DNA from: DATFRY01 sp035489015
GTDB lineage: Bacteria; Myxococcota_A; Polyangia; Haliangiales; Haliangiaceae
Direction of reading: 5' to 3'
Assembly: GCA_035489015.1 (NCBI GenBank)
Contig: DATHKR010000149.1
Span: 1-64,000 of the forward strand
DNA: 64,000 bases
Shown here: one piece after another, positions 19,228 through 29,031 of the stretch
How positions within the stretch are numbered: position 1 is the first letter of the stretch
How the letters are laid out: each line of letters opens with the position of its first letter
Program-made: the position numbers and the translations under genes
The notes under the pieces: generated by a model
Told to the model about the DNA's origin: nothing
The model's database searches: none
The model's input: only the letters and a program-made list of their open reading frames with translations

Positions 19228-20481
19228 ATGAGACGGGTCGTAATCACCGGAATCGGGCTGATCACGCCGCTCGGCAACAACCTGGAGGCCTCGTGGGCCG
19301 CCCTGGTGGCCGGCAAGAGCGGCGCCGGGCCCATCACGCGCTTCGACTCGTCGCAGTTCGCGACTCACTTCGCATGCGAGGTGAAGGGCTGGGACTCGTC
19401 GCCGTTCCTCGACAAGCGCGAGGCGCGTCACCTGGACCGGTTCCTCCACTTCGCGGTCGGCGCCGGGCTGATGGCGATGGAGGACGCCGGCTACCCCGAC
19501 CGCAAGGTGCCGGCCGGCGAGGAGGAGCGCTGGGGCGTGTACATCGGCGCCGGGCTGGGCGGGGTGGAGACGCTGGAGGCGACCCACCTGGCCTGGAAGG
19601 AGAAGGGGCCGCGCCACGGCTTCTCCCCCTACTTCGTCGTCGACATCATCATCAACATGGCGCCCGGCCTGCTGTCGATCAAGACCGGCGCGCAGGGGCC
19701 GAACCTGTCGCACGTGTCGGCCTGCTCGACCGGCGCGCACTCGATCGGGGAGGCGGCGCGCGCGATCCGCTGGGGCGACGCCGACGCCATGCTGGCCGGT
19801 GGCGCCGAGTCGACCATCAGCGTGCTGGGCGTGGGCGGCTTCAACGCCAGCCGCGCGATGTCGACCCGCAACGACGATCCCGAGGGGGCCAGCCGGCCGT
19901 TCGACAAGACCCGCGACGGCTTCGTCATCGGCGAGGGCTCCGGCGTGGTCGTGCTCGAGGAGCTGGAGCGGGCCAAGAAGCGCGGCGCGCGCATCTACGC
20001 CGAGGTGGCTGGCTACGGGGCCAACTCCGACGCGTTTCACGTGACCCAGCCGGCCCCCGACGGCAGGGGCGCGGCGCGCTGCATGCGGCGCGCGCTCGAC
20101 GACGCCAAGGTGTCGCCCGGGCAGATCGCCTACATCAACGCGCACGGGACCAGCACGCCGATCAACGACCGCAACGAGACGATCGCGATCAAGGATGTGT
20201 TCGGTGATCACGCGCGCAAGCTGGCGGTGTCGTCGACCAAGTCGATGACCGGTCACATGCTGGGGGCGGCCGGCGGGGTCGAAGCAGGCATCACCGCGCT
20301 GGCGATTCACCGCAAGGTGCTGCCGCCGACCATCAACCTCCGTCACCCCGACCCGGAGTGCGACCTCGACTATGTGCCGAACCAGGCGCGCGAGGTGGCG
20401 GTCGACTGCGCGCTGTCCAACTCGTACGGCTTCGGCGGGACCAACGCCGTGCTGCTCCTGCGGCGCTACCGCGGAGATTAG
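19228..20481 (+). CDS. fabF: 3-oxoacyl-ACP synthase II
   Basis: FabF elongates acyl-ACP by condensation with malonyl-ACP. The 417-residue protein has the catalytic triad Cys166 (VSACSTGAH), His306 (NAHGTSTP) and His343 (TGHMLGAAGG), and starts RRVVITGIGLITPLG. The glycine-rich end NSYGFGGTNAVLLL is normal. Follows acpP. Confidence 0.97.
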   Translation: MRRVVITGIGLITPLGNNLEASWAALVAGKSGAGPITRFDSSQFATHFACEVKGWDSSPFLDKREARHLDRFLHFAVGAGLMAMEDAGYPDRKVPAGEEERWGVYIGAGLGGVETLEATHLAWKEKGPRHGFSPYFVVDIIINMAPGLLSIKTGAQGPNLSHVSACSTGAHSIGEAARAIRWGDADAMLAGGAESTISVLGVGGFNASRAMSTRNDDPEGASRPFDKTRDGFVIGEGSGVVVLEELERAKKRGARIYAEVAGYGANSDAFHVTQPAPDGRGAARCMRRALDDAKVSPGQIAYINAHGTSTPINDRNETIAIKDVFGDHARKLAVSSTKSMTGHMLGAAGGVEAGITALAIHRKVLPPTINLRHPDPECDLDYVPNQAREVAVDCALSNSYGFGGTNAVLLLRRYRGD

Positions 20482-20496
20482 GCCCCGAGCGTCACC

Positions 20497-20937
20497 ATGA
20501 AGTGGATCGTCGGCGCCGATCACGCCGGGCTCGAGCTCAAGCGCCACCTGGTGGGCGTGCTGCGCGGCCTGGGCGATGAGGTCGAGGATCTCGGCACTCA
20601 CACCGGCGCGTCGGTCGACTATCCCGACTATGCGGCCCAGGTCGCCGGTCGGGTGGCGAATGGAGAGGGGCGCGGCCTCCTGGTGTGCGGGACCGGCATC
20701 GGGATGGCGATCGCGGCCAACAAGGTGGCAGGGGTGCGGGCCGCGGTGGTGACCGATTCGTTCACCGCGCGGGCCACCCGCTCGCACAACGACGCCAACG
20801 TGATGGCGGTCGGCGCGCGCGTGGTCGGCGCCGGGGTGGCCGAGGAGGCGCTGCGCGCGTTCCGCGACACCGCGTTCGAGGGCGGACGGCACGCGGCGCG
20901 GGTGGCCAAGCTGGACGACCTGGACCGCTCGCGGTGA
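20497..20937 (+). CDS. rpiB: ribose-5-phosphate isomerase B
   Basis: A 146-residue RpiB that interconverts ribose 5-phosphate and ribulose 5-phosphate. Active-site parts are Asp8-His9 (ADHAG), Cys64 in VCGTGIGM, and the RSHNDANVM segment with His97. Ribulose 5-phosphate is the precursor used by RibBA, so its place just before the riboflavin genes makes metabolic sense. 15 bases after fabF. Confidence 0.94.
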   Translation: MKWIVGADHAGLELKRHLVGVLRGLGDEVEDLGTHTGASVDYPDYAAQVAGRVANGEGRGLLVCGTGIGMAIAANKVAGVRAAVVTDSFTARATRSHNDANVMAVGARVVGAGVAEEALRAFRDTAFEGGRHAARVAKLDDLDRSR

Positions 20938-20971
20938 CCGCGCCGGCGACCGAGGCGGGCGGGGGGCGCTG

Positions 20972-21430
20972 ATGCGTTGTCCCTTCTGCGGCACCGACGA
21001 GGACAAGGTGATCGACTCGCGCCAGACCAAGGACGGGCGCGAGATCCGGCGCCGGCGCGAGTGCCTGGCCTGCACCCGCCGCTTCACCACCTACGAGCGG
21101 GTCGAGGAGGCCCTCCCGATGGTGATCAAGGCGGACAGCCGGCGCGAGCCGTTCGACCGCAACAAGATCGTGAGCGGTCTCAAGCGCGCCGCGGCCAAGC
21201 GCCCGGTGTCGACCGCGCAGATCGAGATCCTGGCCGAGGAGGTCGAGCGCGAGATCTCGGAGATGGGCCAGGCCGAGGTGGCCGCCCAGGAGATCGGCGC
21301 GCGCGTGCTGCCGCGCCTGCGCCAGCTCGACGAGGTCTCTTACGTGCGGTTCGCATCGATCTATCGCGACTTCCGCGACATCGAAGAGTTCGCCAAGGAG
21401 CTGGGCGAGGTGGTGAAGGCGCGCAAGTGA
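20972..21430 (+). CDS. nrdR: transcriptional repressor NrdR
   Basis: A 152-residue repressor of ribonucleotide reductase genes that senses ATP/dATP. The N-terminal zinc ribbon uses Cys3, Cys6, Cys31 and Cys34; the ATP-cone (about 48-138) includes KADSRREPFDRNKI. Basic RRRREC links them. The TGA overlaps the GTG of ribD. This nrdR-rib order is common in bacteria. Confidence 0.96.
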   Translation: MRCPFCGTDEDKVIDSRQTKDGREIRRRRECLACTRRFTTYERVEEALPMVIKADSRREPFDRNKIVSGLKRAAAKRPVSTAQIEILAEEVEREISEMGQAEVAAQEIGARVLPRLRQLDEVSYVRFASIYRDFRDIEEFAKELGEVVKARK

Positions 21431-22560
21431 CGACATCGGTCAGCCAGCGAGACGAAGAGCTCATGCGCCGCTGCCTGGAGCTGGCGCAGCGGGGCGAGGG
21501 CCGCACCGCGCCCAACCCGATGGTCGGCTGCGTGATCACCGACCGGCGCGGCAAGGTGGTGGCCGAGGGCTGGCATCGCCTGGCCGGCGACGTCCACGCC
21601 GAGGTCGACGCGCTGGCGCGCGCGGGCGGCAAGGTGCCGGGCGGCACGATGTACACCAACCTCGAGCCCTGCCGGCACAGCGGGCGCACGCCGCCATGCG
21701 CGCCGATGGTGGCCCAGTCGGGGCTGGTCCGCCTGGTGGTCGGGATGGAAGATCCGATCGAGGACCACGCCGGCGGCGCGGTCTGGCTCCGCCGGCACGG
21801 GATGAAGGTGCGGATGGACGTCCTGCGCGCCGAGAGCGAGGAGCTGAACCGCGCCTTTCTGGTGTGGGCGCGGCAGGGCCGGCCGTGGTTCACCCTCAAG
21901 GCGGCGACCACCCTCGACGGCAAGGTCGCGACCTGGCGCGGCGAGTCGAAGTGGGTGACCGGCGAGCCAGCCCGGCAGGAGGGCCACGTCCTGCGCAACG
22001 GCCACGACGCGATCCTGGTCGGGGTGGGGACCGTCCTGGCCGACGATCCGGCGCTGACCGTGCGCGGGGTGAAGGGTTCGCGCGACCCGATGCGGGTGGT
22101 GGTGGACTCGTCGCTGCGCACGCCGCCGGGGGCCGCGGTGATGAAGTCGCGCGGGCGGGGGGCGTCGCGCACCAAGGTGGTCTTCGCGACCACGCGAGCG
22201 GCGCCGGCGACGCGCGAGCGCCGCCTGCAGCGGGCCGGCGCCGACGTGTGGCGGCTGCCGTCGCGCGGCGGGCGCGTGGATCTCAAGGCGCTCGGCCGGC
22301 GGCTGGCGATCGCGGGGGTGACGTCGGTCCTGGTCGAGGGCGGGCCGACCGTGCACGGCAGCCTGCTCGAGGCCGGGCTGGCCGACGAGGTGCGGCTGTT
22401 CCTGGCCCCGTCGGTGCTGGGCGGGCAGGGGCGGCGGGTCGGGCCCAGCTGGGCGGGCGGCAAGGGGGTGGACAAGCTGGCCGACGCGTGGCGGATGCGC
22501 TTCGTCGGCCAGCCGCGCCTGGTCGGCGACGATCTGCTGCTTACCCTGCGCCCGCGCTGA
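21427..22560 (+). CDS. ribD: riboflavin biosynthesis deaminase/reductase RibD
   Basis: A 377-residue bifunctional enzyme for the second and third steps of riboflavin synthesis. The N-terminal deaminase binds zinc through His57 (HAEVDAL), Cys82 and Cys91 (EPCRHSGRTPPC). The reductase domain starts near 150 (FTLKAATTLDGKVA, GVGTVLADDPALTVR, VLVEGGPTVHGSLL). The GTG start overlaps the nrdR stop (GTGA). Confidence 0.95.
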   Translation: MTTSVSQRDEELMRRCLELAQRGEGRTAPNPMVGCVITDRRGKVVAEGWHRLAGDVHAEVDALARAGGKVPGGTMYTNLEPCRHSGRTPPCAPMVAQSGLVRLVVGMEDPIEDHAGGAVWLRRHGMKVRMDVLRAESEELNRAFLVWARQGRPWFTLKAATTLDGKVATWRGESKWVTGEPARQEGHVLRNGHDAILVGVGTVLADDPALTVRGVKGSRDPMRVVVDSSLRTPPGAAVMKSRGRGASRTKVVFATTRAAPATRERRLQRAGADVWRLPSRGGRVDLKALGRRLAIAGVTSVLVEGGPTVHGSLLEAGLADEVRLFLAPSVLGGQGRRVGPSWAGGKGVDKLADAWRMRFVGQPRLVGDDLLLTLRPR

Positions 22561-22629
22561 GATACAGGCGACCGAACCGCGCGCGGCCGGGGCGGTTCGG
22601 GCCGAGCGGGGGTGTGGTACATAGGCTCC

Positions 22630-23240
22630 GTGTTCACCGGCCTGGTCGAGGACATCGGCACCGTCGAGCGCGTCGAGATCGGCCCCGCGGCGCGGGTGCT
22701 GACCGTGCGGCCGGCCGGGTTCTCGATCGACGAGCTGGTCCTCGGCGAGTCGGTCGCGGTCGACGGGGTGTGCTTGACCGTCACCGAGCGCGCCGCCGGC
22801 GCCTTCACCGTGCTGGCCGGCGAGGAGACCCTGCGCCGCACCGCGGTCGCCGACCTCGTCGCCGGCGCGCGGGTCAACCTGGAGCGCGCCATGAGGCTGA
22901 ACGACCGCCTCGGCGGGCACCTCATGCAGGGTCACGTCGACGGGGTCGGCGCGGTCGCGGCCCGCCGCGCGGCCGAGTCCAACCTGGTGGTCGAGGTGGA
23001 GGCCCCGGCCTCCATCCTCCGCTACGTGGTCGAAAAGGGGTCGATCGCGGTGGATGGGATCAGCTTGACCGTCTCCGCCGTGGCCGACTATTCCTTTGCG
23101 GTCGCGCTCATACCTCACACCATGACCGCCACCACGCTGGCCGACAAGCCAGTGGGGGCGCGCTTGAACCTGGAAGTCGATATGATCGCGAAGTACGTCG
23201 AGCGCCTCCTCGGCGCCACCCCCACCCGAGCTCCAGCGCC

Positions 23241-23244
<4 letters not shown>
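22630..23244 (+). CDS. ribE: riboflavin synthase, alpha subunit type
   Basis: A 204-residue enzyme that dismutates two lumazine molecules to riboflavin. It begins FTGLVEDIG after the start and has two lumazine-binding halves, with GESVAVDGVCLTV and GSIAVDGISLTV as matching motifs, and GGHLMQGHVDGVG. The open frame begins six codons earlier, but the family always starts VFTG, so the GTG at 22630 is chosen. Its stop overlaps ribBA (ATGA). Confidence 0.93.
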
Positions 23245-24475
<1,231 letters not shown>

Positions 24476-24476
<1 letters not shown>

Positions 24477-24955
24477 TGGCGAAGGAAGTCCACGGCCAGC
24501 TCTCCAGTCGCGGCCTGCGCGTCGGGATCGTGGCCGGCCGGTTCAACGGCCTCATCGTCGAGTCGCTGGTCAAGGGCGCGATCGACGCGGTGGTCCGCAC
24601 CGGCGGGCGCGAGGAGGACGTGACGATCTACTGGGTGCCGGGGTCGTTCGAGATCCCGCAGCTCCTGCGCCGGCTGGTCGGGCGCGGCGGGGCGGAGAAG
24701 CTCGACGCGGTGGTCTGCCTCGGCGCGGTCATCCGCGGCGCGACGCCGCACTTCGATCACATCTCGGCGGCGGTGGCGAGCGGGGTGGCCGACGCGGCCC
24801 GCACCTCGTCGATCCCGATCACGTTCGGCGTCCTCACTACCGACACCATCGAGCAGGCGATCGAGCGAGCGGGGACCAAGGCGGGCAACAAGGGCTTCGA
24901 CGCGGCGCTGGCCGCGATCGAGATGGTCGGGCTGTTCCGGACCCTCGACGGATGA
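24476..24955 (+). CDS. ribH: 6,7-dimethyl-8-ribityllumazine synthase
   Basis: A 159-residue lumazine synthase, which joins the RibD product to the RibB four-carbon unit and forms icosahedral or pentameric shells. Motifs: VAGRFN, YWVPGSFEIP, CLGAVIRGATPHFDHI (the His of TPHFD is catalytic), PITFGVLTTDT, KAGNKGFDAA. One base overlaps the ribBA stop. Confidence 0.96.
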
Positions 24956-24956
24956 G

Positions 24957-25388
24957 ATGGTCACCGGGGTTCGCAGGCGGGCGCGCGTGTACGGCCTGCA
25001 GGTCCTGTACGCGCTCGACATGAACGAGGGGGAGATCCCCTCGCGCGCGGTGACGATGTACGGCGAGCTGTTCGAGCTCGAGCTGGACGCGCCCACCCTC
25101 GAGTTCGCCGGCCGGCTGGTCTCGATCACGCGCGAGCGCCTCGACGAGATCGACGACGCGATCCAGAGCGCGTCGCGCAACTGGCGGCTCGACCGGATGT
25201 CGCGGGTCGACCGCAACATCCTGCGGCTGGCCACCTGCGAGCTGCGCCACTCGCCCGACGTGCCGGTCAAGGTGGTGATCAACGAGGCGGTCGAGCTGGC
25301 CAAGCGGTTCGGCACCGCGGACTCGCCCGCGTTCGTCAACGGCATCCTGGACCGGATCGCCCACCAGCTGCGGCGGCCGGCCGATTGA
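24957..25388 (+). CDS. nusB: transcription antitermination protein NusB
   Basis: A 143-residue all-helical RNA-binding protein for rRNA antitermination. It has RRRARVYGLQVLYALDM at the N-terminus and MSRVDRNILRLATCELR, KVVINEAVELAKRFGT and FVNGILDRI near the end. ribH-nusB linkage is widespread. It ends the biosynthetic run. Confidence 0.95.
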   Translation: MVTGVRRRARVYGLQVLYALDMNEGEIPSRAVTMYGELFELELDAPTLEFAGRLVSITRERLDEIDDAIQSASRNWRLDRMSRVDRNILRLATCELRHSPDVPVKVVINEAVELAKRFGTADSPAFVNGILDRIAHQLRRPAD

Positions 25389-25398
25389 GCGGGGAGCG

Positions 25399-25935
25399 AT
25401 GACGGTCCAGTTCCTCAGCTGCGAGCTACCGAGGTGGGAGGACGCGGGCGGCGACGCGCTGATCCTCACCTTCTTCCGCGACGAGCGGCCGCTGCGCGGG
25501 GCCACCGGGCTGGCCGACTGGCGGCTGTGCGGGCGGCTGTCGCGCCTCATCAAGCTGGGCCGGATGCGCGGCGACCGCGGCGAGACGCTGCTGATGCCGC
25601 CCGGCCGGCGGCTGCCGTTCCGCCGCATCATCCTGTTCGGGCTGGGCTCCACCGCGTCGTTCAACGACGGGGTCTATCGCGGCCACGTCCGCCGCATCCG
25701 CCAGGTCACGCGCCAGGCCGGCATCCGCGACTTCGCGCTGCAGCCGCCCGGACGGGCGACCGGGCTGGTCGCGGCCCGGCGAGCGCTGGAGATGTGGATC
25801 GAGGAGGGCGGGCCGACCGGCGACGAGGACCGCGTGTCGATCATCGACACCGCCGGCGCGCAGAAGGAGATGGCCGACATCCTTCACGCGCGATTGCGAC
25901 TGCGGGCGCGGACGTCGGAGCCACCGCCTCACTGA
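25399..25935 (+). CDS. stand-alone M17 leucyl aminopeptidase N-terminal domain protein
   Basis: A 178-residue protein resembling only the macro-like N-terminal domain of leucyl aminopeptidases: RGATGLADWRLCGRLSRLI, LLMPPGRRLPFRRIILFGLG and an alpha/beta end. The catalytic M17 C-domain with metal ligands is absent, so it is unlikely to be a peptidase; it might bind nucleotide-like ligands or regulate. It lies 10 bases after nusB. Its last 95 bases overlap the 3' end of the convergent Lon-like lipoprotein gene, so at least one C-terminus may be misjudged. Confidence 0.72.
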   Translation: MTVQFLSCELPRWEDAGGDALILTFFRDERPLRGATGLADWRLCGRLSRLIKLGRMRGDRGETLLMPPGRRLPFRRIILFGLGSTASFNDGVYRGHVRRIRQVTRQAGIRDFALQPPGRATGLVAARRALEMWIEEGGPTGDEDRVSIIDTAGAQKEMADILHARLRLRARTSEPPPH

Positions 25936-28063
25936 GCGCGAGCAGGACCGCGAGCCGGCACTCGGCGGACGCGGCCTGGTACAGCTCGAGCGCCTTGACT
26001 CGCTCGGCGCGGTCGCCGCGGGCCAGGGCGGCGGCGGCCTGGAACGCGAGCCGCGCGCCGAGCGGGATGGCGCCGACCGCGACCCGCGCGGACGAGGCGT
26101 GCTGGCGGGCGGAGCGCTCGGCCAGGGCGAGGGCCACGCGCAGGCGACCGGGCCGGCCGAGCGCGACGACCTGGCCGGACCACGGGTCGACCACCGGGGC
26201 GAGGCGGCGAGTGCGAGCCAGGGCGTCGGCGGCGCCGTCGAACACGCGGCGGGCGAGGGCGAGGGCCAGGAGCGGGGAGCGGTCGGCCGCGACCCGCGGG
26301 CGGCCGGCGGCGCGGGCCAGGTCGCCGTCGTCGACCAGGGAGAGCACGCGCTCGGCGACGACCAGGTCGGGCGGGCGCACGGCCGCGGGCCGATCGGCGG
26401 TCGACGCGGCCGGAGACGCGGCCGCCTGCGCCGGAGCCGGACCGCCGTCCGGCAGGGCGTGGTCGAGAGTGGCGAGGGCGACCGCCGCGGCCTCCGCGTC
26501 GCCGGCGGTGAGCTGGCGCAGGGTCCCCTGATCGGCGGCGAACACGGCGCCGCGCGCGCCGCCCGGCTCGAGGGCGGTCCGGTCCTGGGTCACGTCGGCC
26601 AGGAGACGCGCGCGCGCGCCGGCGACCAGGACCGGGGCCAGATTTTCGGCCAGCTCGCGCGCGGTGGCCGGAGCGGCGAGCCGGGTCCGGTCGAGCCGCG
26701 CGACCGCGTCGAACGCGGCGCGGGCCGGCCGCGCGCGCGCGGCGGCCTCCTCGGTCCACGCCCAGCGGGCCGCGCCGAGCGCGTACACGCTGGTCGCGCG
26801 CAGGTGATCGGCGATGGTGACCGGGGCGCCGCCCGGCGCGGCCAGCAGCGACGGGTCGGGGGCGACCCGCGCGCCGTCCAGCTCGATCCGGGCCTGGGCC
26901 AGGTCGCCCTCGGCCACCAGGCGCAGGATCTGATCGAGCCGGACCGCCGCGTCGGCCAGCGCGGCCGCCTCGGTCATGCGGACGTAGGCGGCGACCGCGT
27001 CGCCGGCGGCGCGGTGGCGCTCGGCCCGGCGCGCGCCGCGCTCGGCTCCGGCGAACAGCGAGGCCAGCGGCGCGGGCAAGCGGGCCCGGTTCTGCTGCTC
27101 GACCAGCCGGGGCCAGCCGGCCGCCATGCGCTCCAGGGCGCGCCGGTAGGCCGCGTCGAGGGCGGTCTGCTCGTCGCGCGAGAGGACCAGGTCGGCGACC
27201 GCGGCCGGCTCCGGCTCGGGCAGCGGCGCCCCGGTCAGCGCGCGGTACGCGGCCGGCAGGTCGGGCGCCAGCCACGCGTGTCCACCGGCGGTGCGGATGA
27301 CGCGGACCAGGTTGACGGTGGCGCGGCTCTGTCCCTGCTGCGCGGGCGCGGGCGCGGCGCCGCCGCCGATCGGCAGCACGATGCGGCGAGCTCCGCGCGC
27401 GAGGGCGGCCTGCACCTCGGTCAGCGGATCGGCGACCGGCGCGAGCGAGCCGTCCGGATCGAGCTCGGCGATGACGACCGACGAGCGAGGCAGTCGGGCG
27501 CCGGTCAGCGCGGCGAGCGCGGCGGTCGCCAGCGTGGCCGGGGCGGGCGGGTCGACCTCGCGGCCGCGCGAGAGGGCGGCGAGCTCGACGTCGAGAGGCC
27601 CCTTGCCGACCGCCGCGGTCGCCGAGAGTCGCGCCTGCCACAGCGCGGGCGCCCACGCCGCGCCGGCCAGCGGCGGCCCGCTGGGCGGCGGGGACGGCGG
27701 CGGGGCGTTGGGATTCGGAGGCAGCTGCGGGGGAGGCAGGATCGGGTTGCCCGATCGACGATCTCGCGGGCGCGCGATCAGCCAGAAGGTCGACCAGCCG
27801 GCGTCGCCGCCGGTCCCCGCCGCGACGACGTCGATCCAGTGCGGCCGGCCGAGCAGCTGGACCGGGCGCGCGCGCCCCGCGCCGCCGGCACCGAGCACCA
27901 GCCCACGGGTCGGATCGCGGGCCAGGTCGGCGGCGGTCAGCGGCGCGACCGAGAGCGACGGCGGCTCGGGCGGCCCCGACACCACGCCGACCCGGCGCGT
28001 GCGGCCCGGGCACCCGGCCAGAGCCACGAGCAGCAGCGCCCAGGCGCGCGCGCGCATCGACAT
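25841..28063 (-). CDS. large lipoprotein with a degenerate Lon-protease-like domain
   Basis: A predicted lipoprotein of about 740 residues: a basic start MSMRARAW, hydrophobic stretch and LAGC lipobox near residue 17. A Pro-rich segment (about 110-135) leads to a Lon-like region (ALTGARLPRSSVVIAELDPDG, PLTEVQAALARGARRIVLPIG). The peptide spacing matches the S16 fold, but the PSAG serine and the KEK lysine are not present. The rest is helical, Ala/Arg-rich, with TPR-like character. The function is unknown; it may bind rather than cut. ATG at 28063 is chosen for the lipobox; another ATG lies two codons later. The end overlaps the convergent gene. Confidence 0.7.
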   Translation of the reverse strand: MSMRARAWALLLVALAGCPGRTRRVGVVSGPPEPPSLSVAPLTAADLARDPTRGLVLGAGGAGRARPVQLLGRPHWIDVVAAGTGGDAGWSTFWLIARPRDRRSGNPILPPPQLPPNPNAPPPSPPPSGPPLAGAAWAPALWQARLSATAAVGKGPLDVELAALSRGREVDPPAPATLATAALAALTGARLPRSSVVIAELDPDGSLAPVADPLTEVQAALARGARRIVLPIGGGAAPAPAQQGQSRATVNLVRVIRTAGGHAWLAPDLPAAYRALTGAPLPEPEPAAVADLVLSRDEQTALDAAYRRALERMAAGWPRLVEQQNRARLPAPLASLFAGAERGARRAERHRAAGDAVAAYVRMTEAAALADAAVRLDQILRLVAEGDLAQARIELDGARVAPDPSLLAAPGGAPVTIADHLRATSVYALGAARWAWTEEAAARARPARAAFDAVARLDRTRLAAPATARELAENLAPVLVAGARARLLADVTQDRTALEPGGARGAVFAADQGTLRQLTAGDAEAAAVALATLDHALPDGGPAPAQAAASPAASTADRPAAVRPPDLVVAERVLSLVDDGDLARAAGRPRVAADRSPLLALALARRVFDGAADALARTRRLAPVVDPWSGQVVALGRPGRLRVALALAERSARQHASSARVAVGAIPLGARLAFQAAAALARGDRAERVKALELYQAASAECRLAVLLALSEAVAPTSAPAVAIAREGCRPSPSARRRCR

Positions 28064-28532
28064 GCCCGGAGTATCGTCCACCGCCGAGCGCCCCCGGAAG
28101 CCCCGCGGCCGCGCGTCCGCACCGGCGGCGATCTCGATGCGCGCGGGCAGGGCGGGGCCGGCGCCCGCAGAACCGCGCAGGAGGCTCGGGTGGCGGGCTC
28201 GCCATGGTCGAGCCTGGCTCGGGGAGCGCGCCGAGCGCGGTGATCGGTGACGCGCCGATCTGGTGCTCCGACCCGGGAGATAATGGGCTCGTCAGGCGAG
28301 GCACATCGCGCTCCGAACAAGGCGCGAGAAGGGAGCTGGGTGGCCCCCGGTGACCGACGAGCAACGCCGTTCGGGGCGTGAGGGGCCCGCCCGCGAGATC
28401 CGTATCTCCCGGTCGGAGCACCAGAGGCCCACGCGGGCAGGGCGGGCCAGCGGCGTCACGCGATGAGTCGGCGCCCTCCGCTCCTCGCCAGCGCCTCGTC
28501 CCGCGGCGGGCGATTGTGGATAGGATGGGGCG
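28064..28532. other. divergent intergenic region carrying an inverted-repeat element
   Basis: A 469-base gap between the Lon-like lipoprotein (minus) and cheW (plus). I see no credible gene. It contains the long inverted repeat listed separately, and, just before cheW, GATAGGAT, which could be a -10 element. Confidence 0.55.
28260..28424. repeat. 165-bp element with 21-22 bp inverted ends
   Basis: The left arm (28260-28281) starts CTGGTGCTCCGACC and ends GGGAGAT. The right arm (28404-28424) is its reverse complement apart from one missing C, giving 21 of 22 matches. 122 bases lie between, themselves with smaller inverted pairs such as GCTCGTC ... GACGAGC. No flanking target duplication is visible. 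It could be a small mobile element relic, a long RNA hairpin or a regulatory cruciform. Confidence 0.7.
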
Positions 28533-28985
28533 GTGGAGTCGAGGCAGATGGCCTGCTTCCGGGTGAGCGGACGCGAGTGCGCTGTGGACGTCATGCGGAT
28601 CGCGGAGGTGCTGCGCCCGGTGCCGGTCACCCTGCTTCCGTCCGCGCCGCCGTTCGTCGAGGGGCTCATCGAGCTGCGCGGCCGCTTCCTCCCGCTCATC
28701 GATCTGCGCCGACGGTTCGGCGACACCGCGCCGAGCGAGCGCGACACCGGCAAGTTCATCGTCGTCCCGCTCGACGAATCGTCGGTGGCGCTGGTGGTCG
28801 ACGACGTGAGCGGGGTCGAGCGGATCCCGATCGAGCTCATCCAGGCGCCGCCCAGCCTGGCCACCGGGCGGATCGCGCCGCCGTTCGTGTCCGGCGTGGT
28901 GCGCTGGAACGACCGCGTCCTCATGGTGCTCGACCTCGACGCGGTCCTGTCGTCGGACGAGCGCGCCGAGCTGGCCGCGCTCTGA
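28533..28985 (+). CDS. CheW-like chemotaxis coupling protein
   Basis: A single CheW domain of about 150 residues: CFRVSGRECAVDVMRIAEVLRP, PFVEGLIELRGRFLPLIDLRRRFG, KFIVVPL, VALVVDDVSGVERI, and PFVSGVVRWNDRVLMVLDLD. Such proteins link receptors to a CheA kinase. No cheA, cheY or receptor gene is adjacent. The start is GTG 28533 or ATG 28548; I keep the longer form, with moderate doubt. It faces a C45-like gene tail to tail. Confidence 0.9.
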   Translation: MESRQMACFRVSGRECAVDVMRIAEVLRPVPVTLLPSAPPFVEGLIELRGRFLPLIDLRRRFGDTAPSERDTGKFIVVPLDESSVALVVDDVSGVERIPIELIQAPPSLATGRIAPPFVSGVVRWNDRVLMVLDLDAVLSSDERAELAAL

Positions 28986-29031
28986 CCTCGATCTGGTCCT
29001 GGCTGGTCCCGGCTCGCCCGGCTCGCCCGGT

